This document shows, one piece after another, positions 18,857 through 27,822 of a stretch of DNA of 64,000 bases. The DNA comes from Lachnospiraceae bacterium A2 (lineage in GTDB: Bacteria > Bacillota > Clostridia > Lachnospirales > Lachnospiraceae), in the NCBI GenBank assembly GCA_000403315.2, contig KE159636.1, positions 3,149,604 through 3,213,603 of the forward strand. Direction: 5' to 3'. A model generated the notes under the pieces. The model saw nothing but the letters and a program-made list of their open reading frames with translations, did not search any database and was not told where the DNA came from. Position 1 is the stretch's first letter. Each line of letters begins with the position of its first letter. The position numbers and the translations under genes were made by a program.

Positions 18857-18997
18857 GTTACTGTTCACTCCTGAGCCGTGCACTGCGCACGGCTACAGGC
18901 CAATACAGTAATGGAGCCAGAATCCGGCCTCTTGCCATAAGGCAACTTTAAATAGGCCGGATTCGTTACTGTGGACACCATGGGTGTGAACAGTAAC
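18857..18997. repeat. 141-bp palindromic intergenic element with nested arms
   Basis: The outer ends are a perfect 12-bp inverted repeat, GTTACTGTTCAC (18857-18868) and GTGAACAGTAAC (18986-18997). Inside are arm 1 (AGCCGTGC 18874-18881 with GCACGGCT 18887-18894) and a longer arm 2: ACAGTAA/TTACTGT (18905-18911, 18966-18972), AATCCGGCCT/AGGCCGGATT (18921-18930, 18954-18963) and TTGCC/GGCAA at the tip. The whole folds as a three-way junction. It lies between the divergent rnf and LRR promoters. A small mobile palindrome or a structured RNA are both possible. Confidence 0.75.
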
Positions 18998-19025
18998 AAA
19001 TTGGGAAACTCAACCCCAGATTCTA

Positions 19026-19054
19026 TTGCCAAATATTAGAAATTTCGATATAAT
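19026..19054 (+). promoter_or_regulatory. promoter of the LRR surface protein gene
   Basis: TTGCCA (19026-19031), a 17-base spacer and a perfect TATAAT (19049-19054) lie 66 bases before the ATG of the LRR gene. An AGGAGGAG ribosome-binding site follows at about 19108. Confidence 0.75.
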
Positions 19055-19120
19055 TCCAAGTAACATCCGGGGTATACGACATATCAAACAAACATCATTA
19101 TTATACTAGGAGGAGTATTT

Positions 19121-22100
19121 ATGAGAAAAAGAGGAAAAACCCTCAGCTTACTGCTTGCATTTTCACTTGCACTGGGCTCTTTTGCCCCTGCGCCTTTTGG
19201 ATTTGCCTCCTTGGGGCAAGTGCAGGCTGCGGAACAGGAAGATCCTGTAACACCGCTTTCCGGAACTTGCCGGGAACAGGCAGGTACGTTTGGCTGGGAC
19301 CTTGTAGAAGATCCGGACAATACTATTTTCCCGGAAGGAGAACCGGATACGCAGCCAGTTTCCTATAAGCTGGTTATCACCGGGACAGGGGAATTGGGCG
19401 GCGCAGGCAGCATGCCCTGGCAAAGTTCCTGCAGTTCCATCACTTCCGTCACAATAAACGAAGGGATTACAGCCATTGGGGATTACAGCCTTGCTGAACT
19501 TTGCAACGTAACGTCCATAACCCTGCCGGACAGCGTTGCTTCCATCGGCGCATACGCCTTTCAAGGGGACCATTCCCTGAAAACCGTTGTATGCGGCAGC
19601 GGGCTTATGAAAATTGGGGATCATGCCTTTGAAAGCCTTCCCTCCCTTGCAGGCGTCACATTAAACGAAGGGCTGGCTGAAATTGGATCCTTCGCGTTCC
19701 GAAACTGCGAAAAAATAAGCGGGATTACCCTCCCGGACAGCCTTACCGCCATCGGGGAGTCCGCTTTTGAAGGCACATCCCTTACCAGCATCGCTATTTC
19801 CCGCAATGTGGCGGAAATCGGCCATGGGGCCTTCCGGAGCAGCGCATTGCAATCCGTTCAGCTAAACGAGGGGTTAAAAACGATTGGCCCCTGGGCCTTC
19901 TCCCACTGCAGCATAAGCGCAGTTACCCTCCCGGACAGCCTTGCTTCCATAGGGGAATATGCTTTTTTCGGCACACCCCTTACCAGTGTCACTATTCCCC
20001 GCAATGTGGCGGAAATCAGCCATTCCCCATTTCCAGAAACACCCATGGAAAACATCCAGGTTGACGGGGGGAACCAGCGCTTTTTTACAGACAGCAACAT
20101 CCTCTATGAAAAAGAGCCAGGCGGTTCCCCGAAACGGGCCATCGCATATGCCGGCAACAGTACAGCCGATACCGTTAAAATTTTAGAAGGGACAGAACGA
20201 ATTGATGATTATGCATTTTATGGCGCCCGCAATTTAACTTCCGTTACATTGCCCAGTTCCCTGGCTACCATTGGCGAAACGGCTTTTTCCAGAAGCGCGC
20301 TGCGCGAACTGGATCTGCCGGACAGCCTTGCTACAATTGGCGCATACGCATTTTCTAATTGCAACAGTTTAACAGAAGCCGCCATCCCAGACAATGTAGG
20401 CACGCTGGGAGCAGGCGCTTTTCTTAGCTGTGCTTCCCTGGCAGCCGTTTCTATTGGCAAAAAAGTGCCAGTCCTGGATGCCCCTTTCCGCGGCTGCATG
20501 AACATAGCTACCGTTACGGTTTCCCCGGAAAACCCTTATTTAGAGTCCCTGGAAAATGTTGTCTACAGCAAAGACCATACCCAGTTATTCTATTATGCTT
20601 CTGCAAAACAGGGCAGTTCCTACCATGTATTAAACCAGGTAAAAAAAGTGCATACCGGCGCCATTGAAAGCGCAAGTACACTGGAAAAACTCTATTTCCC
20701 TGCATCGCTGGAAACAATTGACAGCTATGGGATTTTCAGCAACCAAAACTTAGCCGCCATTTATTTTGCAGGGAACTGCCCCAAAACGGATAGCACAGGC
20801 ACCTGCATTTACAGGAACGCAGCAAGCCTTATCCTTTATAAGCTGGCATCTTCCACTGGATGGGGCGCTTCCGCCTTCGGATCCCCGACCGCAGACTGGA
20901 ATCCTGCAGATACTACTCAAAATGCCGGCTCACTGGGTGGAATAAGCTGGGAATACAACGGCAACGAAGGCCGCCTTACCCTTATCGGTTCCGGCCAGCT
21001 CCCGGATTTCTCTGAGGAGTCCCCAGCCCCATGGAACCTCTATATGGGCGATATCCAGTCCGTAAAAGGGGATGGCATCACCGGGATTGGGAATTATGGG
21101 TTCTGCGGCGCATCCAGGCTGATCCAAGTGGAAACAAATTCCGGCCTGGAACACGCAGGCGACTACGCGTTTGCCGGCTGCGGGAACCTAAAATCCATAG
21201 ACATTGCCGCAATCCGCACCATAGGGGCTGCTTGCTTTGAAAATAATACCAGCCTGCCCAAAAACCTCACGTTGGAAAAAGTGTCTTCCATAGGCGAAGG
21301 GGCGTTCCGGGGCTGCACTTCCCTTTCCTCCGCCACCCTGGGTTCCTACCTAGCGGATTTGGAAAAAGAGGTATTTGCGGGATGCACCCGGCTTTCCTCC
21401 TTTCTCATCCCGGACAGTGTTTCCACCATCGGCGAAGGGGCGTTCCGGGGCTGCGCCAGCCTGCGCTCCGTCAACATCCCAAGCGATACCTATTCCATCG
21501 GCGCACAGGCTTTTTCCGGGAATTCCTCTCTGGAAAAAGTATATTTCTACGGGGCTGTCCCAGCCAACTGGTCCAAAGACAGCTTTGAAGGATGCCGCAG
21601 CAGCCTGAACCTGTGCTACCATGCCAACCAGGCAAGCTGGGCAAAGCTGAACGGGGCCTGGAACGGCATCCCGCTTCTGAAGCAGGAACGCTTCTACCAG
21701 GGAGGGGAGGACCATTACTCCTTTGCCAACAGCGCAGAATCCTTTGGCTACCCGGCAGGCTACCGGTTCCCCAAGCGGAGGTATTGGGATGCCCTGGGGA
21801 ATGCCTGCCTTGGGACTTACTATTACGTCATCAGCCCCAACTGGGCCGGCTCCAGCTACGGCATGGCTGCAACCACGCTGGAATTTTATGAAAACCCGGA
21901 CAAATTCCGCATTTCAAGCTACAGCCCTTCCGCAGGGACGCTCTATGGGGTTGCCGCGCCCAGGGACAAAGACGCCCCACTGACGCAATTAATTGAGTCC
22001 TACCAGATTTCCCAGTACCATCCCCTGATTTCCGGGTGCACAGGCGCATTAAACGCCAACCGGGACGACTATCGGGGGCTGGTGCAGAAAATTGAAGAAT

Positions 22101-23632
22101 TTGAACGTTCCGGCGGGCTGCGGGCAGACTCCAATGCAGAGCCCCTTGCCCTCGTGCTTTACTCCAATTTCAGCGGCCATGTGGTAATCCCTGTTTCCGT
22201 CCGCCAAAATGCAGAGGGCGATTTCCTTGTCATGGCTTATAACCCCAACCGCCCCGCCGGGTTGGAAACCATTACCGTTAAGAAGGATTTCAGCGGCATG
22301 GAAGGCTCCTATGGCAGCATTTCCTATGTGCCCTACCAAGCCATTGCCGCCATGTACGGCATGGATTTCCAAAGCGAAGGGGCAAGAGCCCAAAACGCCG
22401 GGGACAATTCCCTGTACCTTTCCATTGACAAAGAGCAGGGAATGGCAGCCGATGCCGCCGGGAACGACATTTCCCAAATAGAAGGGGCCTACGAGCAAAA
22501 GCCCCTCACTGGAGGGAATGGGGATACCTTTACCGGCATCCGCAGCTTTGTGCTTCCGGAAGGGAATTACCAGCTTTCCGCAAACATGCAGGAAGGCGGG
22601 GACGCCGGCTCTGCTCCTGTTACCTTTTATATGGGCTCTAAGGACTGCTTTGCAAAAGTTGCCGCCTCCGACGGGCGGGCCTCCTTAACCGTATCCGAAA
22701 CTGGAACGCAGGACAGCGTCCTTATGCTGGAACTGAAATCCAGTTCTGCAGGAGCAGAAACTGCATTCTTTACCCTCGTCAACCCCCAGGGGGAAGAACG
22801 CAGCATCGGCCTCAACAGCAGCAATGCCTCCATCTCCGTAAAAGCAAACGACACCATCCAGGTACATGCCCCGGGACAGGATTCCATTACTGTGGATGGC
22901 AAAAAAATATCCTTACAGGACGGGCAGGCCTCCTTCCCCTTCCCGAAGGGCACAGGCAACGGAGAACCCGAAACCCCCGGCTCCGGAAACCCCGGCAATT
23001 CCGGCGGAAAAGAACCAGGTTCCGGCAATTCCGGCCACAAAAACCCAGATACCAGCAACCCTACTGACAAAAAGCCAGGCGGGACGGTCCCGGGCAGTTC
23101 CGCCGGTAAGAAGCCATCCGCCGCAAAACGGGACCAGGCCGTAACAAAAATAAAAATAAATGTGAAAAAACTGACCCTGGGCGTTGGCGAAACTTATACC
23201 TTAAAGGCGTCCGCCCTCCCGGCAAACGCCGCCAATAAGAAGCTGCGCTACTCCGCTTCCAACAAAAAAATTACCGTAAATTCCAAAGGGAAGGTTACTG
23301 CCAAAAAGACTGGCTCCACCAAAATCACAGTCAAATCTTCCAATGGGAAAAAAGCCACCGTACAGGTTACCATCAAGAAGAAGCCCACAAAGATAAGGCT
23401 GAATGCAAAAACCAAGACCATACGGGCAGGCTGGAATTTCCAGATAAAAGCCAAATTCCCAAAAGGGACGGCCAGCAATAAGCTTACCTATACCTCCAGC
23501 CGGAGAGCCGTGGCGTCCGTTTCCTCCACCGGGAAAGTGACCGCCAGGAAAAAAGGGACAGCTATTATTACAGTCAAAACCTATAACAGGAAAAAGGCCC
23601 AAATGAAAATTATTGTGAAAAAGAAAAAATAA
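19121..23632 (+). CDS. secreted BspA-type LRR protein with papain-like and Ig-like domains
   Basis: A 1,503-residue exported protein. Residues 1-38 form a signal peptide (RKRGKT, hydrophobic core, then VQA). About residues 60-500 and 620-800 are LRR_5/BspA-type repeats (recurring ITLPDSLTAIGESAFEG-like units). Residues about 850-1,090 resemble the papain-like domain seen in such clostridial surface proteins, with NWAGSSYGMA at 907-916 and SGHVV with His1020; the expected catalytic Cys is Ser912. A Gly/Pro/Ser-rich linker (about 1,290-1,330) leads to two lysine-rich Ig-like (BIG2-type) domains. There is no LPXTG anchor; the very basic C-terminus (KKKK) may hold it to the wall. A role in adhesion or substrate binding is inference. 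It is one of the few plus-strand genes. Confidence 0.88.
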   Translation: MRKRGKTLSLLLAFSLALGSFAPAPFGFASLGQVQAAEQEDPVTPLSGTCREQAGTFGWDLVEDPDNTIFPEGEPDTQPVSYKLVITGTGELGGAGSMPWQSSCSSITSVTINEGITAIGDYSLAELCNVTSITLPDSVASIGAYAFQGDHSLKTVVCGSGLMKIGDHAFESLPSLAGVTLNEGLAEIGSFAFRNCEKISGITLPDSLTAIGESAFEGTSLTSIAISRNVAEIGHGAFRSSALQSVQLNEGLKTIGPWAFSHCSISAVTLPDSLASIGEYAFFGTPLTSVTIPRNVAEISHSPFPETPMENIQVDGGNQRFFTDSNILYEKEPGGSPKRAIAYAGNSTADTVKILEGTERIDDYAFYGARNLTSVTLPSSLATIGETAFSRSALRELDLPDSLATIGAYAFSNCNSLTEAAIPDNVGTLGAGAFLSCASLAAVSIGKKVPVLDAPFRGCMNIATVTVSPENPYLESLENVVYSKDHTQLFYYASAKQGSSYHVLNQVKKVHTGAIESASTLEKLYFPASLETIDSYGIFSNQNLAAIYFAGNCPKTDSTGTCIYRNAASLILYKLASSTGWGASAFGSPTADWNPADTTQNAGSLGGISWEYNGNEGRLTLIGSGQLPDFSEESPAPWNLYMGDIQSVKGDGITGIGNYGFCGASRLIQVETNSGLEHAGDYAFAGCGNLKSIDIAAIRTIGAACFENNTSLPKNLTLEKVSSIGEGAFRGCTSLSSATLGSYLADLEKEVFAGCTRLSSFLIPDSVSTIGEGAFRGCASLRSVNIPSDTYSIGAQAFSGNSSLEKVYFYGAVPANWSKDSFEGCRSSLNLCYHANQASWAKLNGAWNGIPLLKQERFYQGGEDHYSFANSAESFGYPAGYRFPKRRYWDALGNACLGTYYYVISPNWAGSSYGMAATTLEFYENPDKFRISSYSPSAGTLYGVAAPRDKDAPLTQLIESYQISQYHPLISGCTGALNANRDDYRGLVQKIEEFERSGGLRADSNAEPLALVLYSNFSGHVVIPVSVRQNAEGDFLVMAYNPNRPAGLETITVKKDFSGMEGSYGSISYVPYQAIAAMYGMDFQSEGARAQNAGDNSLYLSIDKEQGMAADAAGNDISQIEGAYEQKPLTGGNGDTFTGIRSFVLPEGNYQLSANMQEGGDAGSAPVTFYMGSKDCFAKVAASDGRASLTVSETGTQDSVLMLELKSSSAGAETAFFTLVNPQGEERSIGLNSSNASISVKANDTIQVHAPGQDSITVDGKKISLQDGQASFPFPKGTGNGEPETPGSGNPGNSGGKEPGSGNSGHKNPDTSNPTDKKPGGTVPGSSAGKKPSAAKRDQAVTKIKINVKKLTLGVGETYTLKASALPANAANKKLRYSASNKKITVNSKGKVTAKKTGSTKITVKSSNGKKATVQVTIKKKPTKIRLNAKTKTIRAGWNFQIKAKFPKGTASNKLTYTSSRRAVASVSSTGKVTARKKGTAIITVKTYNRKKAQMKIIVKKKK

Positions 23633-23666
23633 CCCTTACAAACACGGCTGCAGACGGAGGAACCCA

Positions 23667-24758
23667 ATGAAAATCTGGCAAACAGAACTTACACATTTAA
23701 CTGGAAATTATTATATAGAAAACTGCTTCTCCCCTTCCTCCATGTTTTTTGACATTGAAACCACAGGTTTTTCCGCAGCCCACAGCCAAGTATACATGAT
23801 TGGATATGCCACGAAAATAAATGGAAATATAGGCATTACCCAACTATTTGCGGAAACCCCATCCGAAGAACTGGAAATCCTTGCCGCATTTCTGGAAGCC
23901 CTGTCCCAATACAGCACTCTGGTTTCTTTTAACGGGACAGGGTTTGACGTGCCTTTCTTAAAAGGACGTTATGCCCATTATAAAATGGCGGAAACACTGG
24001 ATTCCTTCCAGCACATTGATATTTACAAGCAGATTTCAGGCTTCAGGCATATCCTAAAATTGCAGAATTTAAAACAGAAAACCCTGGAAAGCTTCCTTGG
24101 CATTTCCCGGGACGATAAGTATTCTGGCGGGGATTTAATCCCCATTTATTCCGAATACGCAAAACAGCCCTCCCAAGAAGCCTGCACCCTCCTGAAACTG
24201 CATAATTTTGAAGATATGGCAGGAATGGCAGAATTGCTTTCCCTGCTGTCTTATCCCAGCCTTTTGGAAGGGAATTTCCAAATTTCCTCCCTCAAAACAC
24301 AGAAATGGGACACCTACGAAGGGCAGGAAGGATGGGAATTAATTCTTTCTTTAGAAACAGATGCCCCATTGCCAAAACATTTTTCCTGTAAAAAGGGGGA
24401 ACTCTATGCCACTGGCTTCGGGCATCAGGTAAACCTGCGGGTACAGCCCTATATTGGGGAGCTGAAATATTTTTATCCAAACTATAAAGATTACTATTAC
24501 CTTCCTGCGGAAGACAGGGCAATCCACAAAAGCGTTGCCTCCTATGTAGACAAAAACTTCCGCACACAGGCCGCTGCCTCCACCTGCTACTGCAAAAAAT
24601 CTGGGTGCTTCCTGCCCCAGTACCAAACGCTCTTTACCCCTTCCTTAAAGCAAGAATACCAGGATCAGATTTCGTATTTTGAGCTTACAGAAGATTTCAA
24701 GGCTTCTGGGGAAAAGCTGAAAATATATGCTATGCACCTTTTGAACTATTTCCTCTGA
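23667..24758 (+). CDS. YprB-like RNase H-fold 3'-5' exonuclease
   Basis: A 363-residue protein with a DEDD-type exonuclease fold. FFDIETTGF supplies Asp29 and Glu31, and VSFNGTGFDVPFLKGRY supplies the next acidic residue. The C-terminal half is a conserved extension with a Cys-x-Cys-like segment (STCYCKKSGC). It resembles YprB of Bacillus, whose substrate is not firmly known. It begins 34 bases after the LRR gene with GGAGG before the ATG, so the two may share a transcript. A hairpin-rich repeat follows the stop. Confidence 0.82.
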   Translation: MKIWQTELTHLTGNYYIENCFSPSSMFFDIETTGFSAAHSQVYMIGYATKINGNIGITQLFAETPSEELEILAAFLEALSQYSTLVSFNGTGFDVPFLKGRYAHYKMAETLDSFQHIDIYKQISGFRHILKLQNLKQKTLESFLGISRDDKYSGGDLIPIYSEYAKQPSQEACTLLKLHNFEDMAGMAELLSLLSYPSLLEGNFQISSLKTQKWDTYEGQEGWELILSLETDAPLPKHFSCKKGELYATGFGHQVNLRVQPYIGELKYFYPNYKDYYYLPAEDRAIHKSVASYVDKNFRTQAAASTCYCKKSGCFLPQYQTLFTPSLKQEYQDQISYFELTEDFKASGEKLKIYAMHLLNYFL

Positions 24759-24772
24759 AGGCCGAAAACCTT

Positions 24773-24834
24773 GAACAAAGTGGGCAAGCCCACTTCAACC
24801 CCCTAGCCCCCATTCATGGGGGAATTAGGGGGTT
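24773..24834. repeat. hairpin repeat, copy 1
   Basis: It begins GAACAAAGTGGGCAAGCCCACTT, then has nested stems AACCCCCTA/TAGGGGGTT (24797-24805, 24826-24834) and CCCCC/GGGGG (24807-24811, 24818-24822). A related copy is at 49981-50040. It lies between convergent genes and may end transcripts, but there is no T-run. Confidence 0.65.
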
Positions 24835-24948
24835 CTATATGCCATGGAACGCGCTACCTCTATGTCCTGTAAGATGGTAAATGTCCAGCACCGTCATTGC
24901 GTTTTTACCATTTGCGTTCCCAGATATGCCACGTCCCCTGAAAGGGTT

Positions 24949-25581
24949 CTATACCAGTCTTCCATGTTCCATCTCATATACCGTATCACACAAAACCTCT
25001 ATATCCTCTTTATTATGGCTGGCAAGTATGACGGTTTTTCCTTCTTTCTTTAATCCCAAAAGAATATCCCGCACATCGTTTACCCCCTGATTGTCCAGTC
25101 CGTTCATTGGTTCATCCAAAATCAAAATATCCGGGTTTTCCATAATTGCCTGGGCAATACCGAGCCTCTGCCTCATACCAAGGGAATATTTTCCAACTTT
25201 TTTGCGGCTGCCGGGATCTAAGCCTACCCGTTCCATGCTCTCCCTGATCTGCTCCCTTCCTATCAATTTACGGATAGATGCCAAATATTCCAGATTTTTG
25301 TATCCTGTGTATCTGCTTAAAAATCCGGGATTTTCAATAATAATTCCCATATTGTCTGCAAAATCAATATCTTTTCCGATCTCCTTTCCCCCCACTACAA
25401 CCCTTCCGCCTGTCGGTTTTAAATATCCAATCATCGTTTTGAACAGAACAGTCTTACCAGAACCATTCCTTCCTATAATCCCATATATTTTTCCTTTTTC
25501 AAAACTAATGTTAATACGGTCGAGTGCAACAACTTCGCCAAACCTTTTTGTTACATTCTCCACACGGATTGCTTCTGCCAT
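24949..25581 (-). CDS. ABC transporter ATP-binding protein (module a)
   Basis: An ABC ATPase of 210 residues from the ATG at 25581 (the frame also opens with TTG at 25605). It has Walker A GRNGSGKT, signature YSLGMRQR, Walker B DILILDEP and an H-loop ASHNKED. It closes a seven-gene set: LytTR regulator, GHKL kinase, lipoprotein, three membrane proteins, ATPase. It is of the ABC-2 export/immunity type (closest in pattern to CcmA/bacitracin-immunity ATPases). Substrate unknown; a bacteriocin or peptide is a fair guess. Confidence 0.9.
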   Translation of the reverse strand: MAEAIRVENVTKRFGEVVALDRINISFEKGKIYGIIGRNGSGKTVLFKTMIGYLKPTGGRVVVGGKEIGKDIDFADNMGIIIENPGFLSRYTGYKNLEYLASIRKLIGREQIRESMERVGLDPGSRKKVGKYSLGMRQRLGIAQAIMENPDILILDEPMNGLDNQGVNDVRDILLGLKKEGKTVILASHNKEDIEVLCDTVYEMEHGRLV

Positions 25582-25601
25582 ATTCGCAAACCTTCCCTTC
25601 T

Positions 25602-26231
25602 TCAAATATAATCTGTTTCTTTTTTCAAATATTCCCGCCCGATAGCAATACTGGCTGCCAGCAAAACAGCTTCCGTTACAATTATCACTCCGACCGGAAA
25701 GCCGCCTGTTTCATATAAGCTGCTTCGCAGATACATCCCCCACATTCCATACATTGCATGGGAAACTGCGCAAATCCGGCAGCCAATCATAAATGTCACT
25801 CCTTCCAACAGGAATAACATCCCTGGAACAAAACGCCTGATGGGGAATAAATCCAATAACACGAAAAATGCTGCCATACTGATACTATGAAACAGCCACA
25901 AGACACTGATTTTCGCAAGAAGCCCTGCGGAAAGTAAAATCAATTTCCCCATAACAATATCGCAGGCCAAAACAATAATCAGGAGCAATACTGCCGTCTT
26001 TATACCAAATATCACCCTTTTCACAAAATGCCTTATCCACCAGCCCGAAACTGTTCCATAACGGTACAGGGAAAATATTTCCACCTTTCTGTTCCGTTCT
26101 GCATAAAAACCCACTGTCAACAGAAAAAAGCCAATCGGCAGAAGCCATTGTCCAAAAGGAATCAGCGGTATGGCTTCAAAATAATCGGATGGTACTCCTG
26201 CAAACAGCCTGATAAACACACTTTCCGACAT
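25602..26231 (-). CDS. six-helix membrane protein of ABC module a
   Basis: A 209-residue hydrophobic protein with about six membrane segments. It shows no motif that I recognise. It starts one base inside the previous stop (26231) and ends 20 bases before the ATPase start, so it is probably one of the permease subunits of the transporter. Confidence 0.75.
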   Translation of the reverse strand: MSESVFIRLFAGVPSDYFEAIPLIPFGQWLLPIGFFLLTVGFYAERNRKVEIFSLYRYGTVSGWWIRHFVKRVIFGIKTAVLLLIIVLACDIVMGKLILLSAGLLAKISVLWLFHSISMAAFFVLLDLFPIRRFVPGMLFLLEGVTFMIGCRICAVSHAMYGMWGMYLRSSLYETGGFPVGVIIVTEAVLLAASIAIGREYLKKETDYI

Positions 26232-27070
26232 TATCCTTCTACCTCCGTTCCCGACTGAAACTCAATTTTTTTCACAAAAACAGATGATAAAACCATTAAA
26301 ACCACAATCAATGCCAAAAACAAAGCGGCAGACTGCCAGTAAGACAATGTTCCATCTATAAAATTTCCCGGAACTGCCCTTGCCAGCAAAGAAGTTTCCG
26401 TATAACCGTCCATCATTCGTAAATATCCGGTCAGATGCACCCCCATTACAGCCACCATTCCGGCTATTCCTGAAAACAGCAGTGCAGCAGCATATAAAAG
26501 CGCTCCCATAAAAGCAAGATACAGATAAAGGAACAAAAATGTCACTGCAAATGCCTGTGGAACAGACATGGCCTTCATCATCGCAAGCCACGGAAATGTA
26601 ATATTATATTTGGCTCCGATGCTGTTTGTGACATCATGTGCAAGAGAATATGCCGGACTGCTCCACATATTCCCCACAAACCCGAAAAAACTGCTGATGA
26701 TTATAGTAAATACCGCCATAGCCGCAGTGTAAAGAAATGCCTGCATCAATATATAGAAAAACATTCCCATATTCCAACGCTTTCTGCCGCACCGATATAA
26801 AAGCAGGTAAATATTCCCTTTCATGAACGGGGCGTCTGCCACTACCAGAAGCCATCCTAAGACCAAAAACAGCATATTCACATAATGCTGCTCAACCACG
26901 CAGAAGGATTCCAGTATATTGACTGGTTCTCCCGTGTCAGACGCATACCGCAAAAAACCGCTCATCCAATAGCCCATGACTGCAAATCCCAAAAGATATC
27001 CCATGATAACCCTGCCGTTTCTTTGCTCCTGCCGAAACATTCCTTTTATAATTACCGCAAAGCTACCCAT
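26231..27070 (-). CDS. membrane permease-like protein of ABC module a
   Basis: A 279-residue membrane protein with about six helices and a basic N-terminus (MFRQEQRNGR), like ABC-2 permeases. It overlaps the preceding gene by 8 bases. Together with its two neighbours it probably forms the membrane part of the transporter. There is no detailed family match. Confidence 0.75.
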   Translation of the reverse strand: MGSFAVIIKGMFRQEQRNGRVIMGYLLGFAVMGYWMSGFLRYASDTGEPVNILESFCVVEQHYVNMLFLVLGWLLVVADAPFMKGNIYLLLYRCGRKRWNMGMFFYILMQAFLYTAAMAVFTIIISSFFGFVGNMWSSPAYSLAHDVTNSIGAKYNITFPWLAMMKAMSVPQAFAVTFLFLYLYLAFMGALLYAAALLFSGIAGMVAVMGVHLTGYLRMMDGYTETSLLARAVPGNFIDGTLSYWQSAALFLALIVVLMVLSSVFVKKIEFQSGTEVEG

Positions 27071-27821
27071 TCCGATACCTCCTCACAAGTCCTGCCATAA
27101 TGACGGTTGATACGGCAATGATATAGACACATTCTACTCCTGCCGCCAAAGGGTAACTTCCTACATCATCTCCCCTAAGGAGCCGGATTGGATTCAGCCA
27201 TACAATCCCATCCAGTCCGATCCACATGGATTCATACAATACAAACGGCGCAATCAGGGCAACATAACGGTTAGGAATCCATACCGCAAACAGAAATCCC
27301 ATAAGCGCCCACACACATCCAAACAAAAAACCGAGAACGGTTTTCCCAACAGCAATGTACCAATCCCCATATTTGACGATATAGGTAAGCATGATCGTCC
27401 CATCCAGCAGTCCTTCGTCCGAGCCTTGCGGTACGCCCGGAACACCAAGAATATAAGCCATGATACAGGCAGACGCAATCGGGACTGCCAGCATGACGCC
27501 CCCGGACAATGCAACGCTGCATATACGGATTCTTCCAAAGCGTACAGGGCTCATCCTTGAAAAAATCATGCGGTAATACCCACTCTGATATTCTTCGCAA
27601 AAACGAGTCGCATAAGCCAGTACGGGAAAGACAGCCGCAAAAGGACCAAATCCCGAAGCACCAAACACATTGAACAAAATATAGTAGCTGCTCCGTATAC
27701 GTTCCGGCGGTGTCCCCGTCGCCACCGCAGCAGCCAAAAGCGCTGCCACGGAAGCCATCCCGACAAAAAATCCCACATTCAGGAAACTTCTTTTCATATC
27801 TTTCCAAAAAAATCCATTCAT
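27063..27821 (-). CDS. ABC-2-like membrane protein of ABC module a
   Basis: A 252-residue membrane protein with about six helices, beginning MNGFFWKDMKRSFLN, the cytoplasmic basic start common in ABC-2 permeases. It directly follows the lipoprotein gene (1 base) and overlaps the next permease gene. Confidence 0.75.
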   Translation of the reverse strand: MNGFFWKDMKRSFLNVGFFVGMASVAALLAAAVATGTPPERIRSSYYILFNVFGASGFGPFAAVFPVLAYATRFCEEYQSGYYRMIFSRMSPVRFGRIRICSVALSGGVMLAVPIASACIMAYILGVPGVPQGSDEGLLDGTIMLTYIVKYGDWYIAVGKTVLGFLFGCVWALMGFLFAVWIPNRYVALIAPFVLYESMWIGLDGIVWLNPIRLLRGDDVGSYPLAAGVECVYIIAVSTVIMAGLVRRYRNG

Positions 27822-27822
27822 T

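Noticed and set aside
18857..18997. CRISPR-like or riboswitch interpretation of the nested palindrome
   Set aside because: There are no regularly spaced direct repeats, and no known riboswitch core was recognised; a palindromic element is the simpler reading.
22960..23100. Gly/Ser/Pro-rich repeat in the LRR protein as an LPXTG-type wall-sorting region
   Set aside because: It is an internal linker before two Ig-like domains; no LPXTG, hydrophobic tail or sortase gene is seen.
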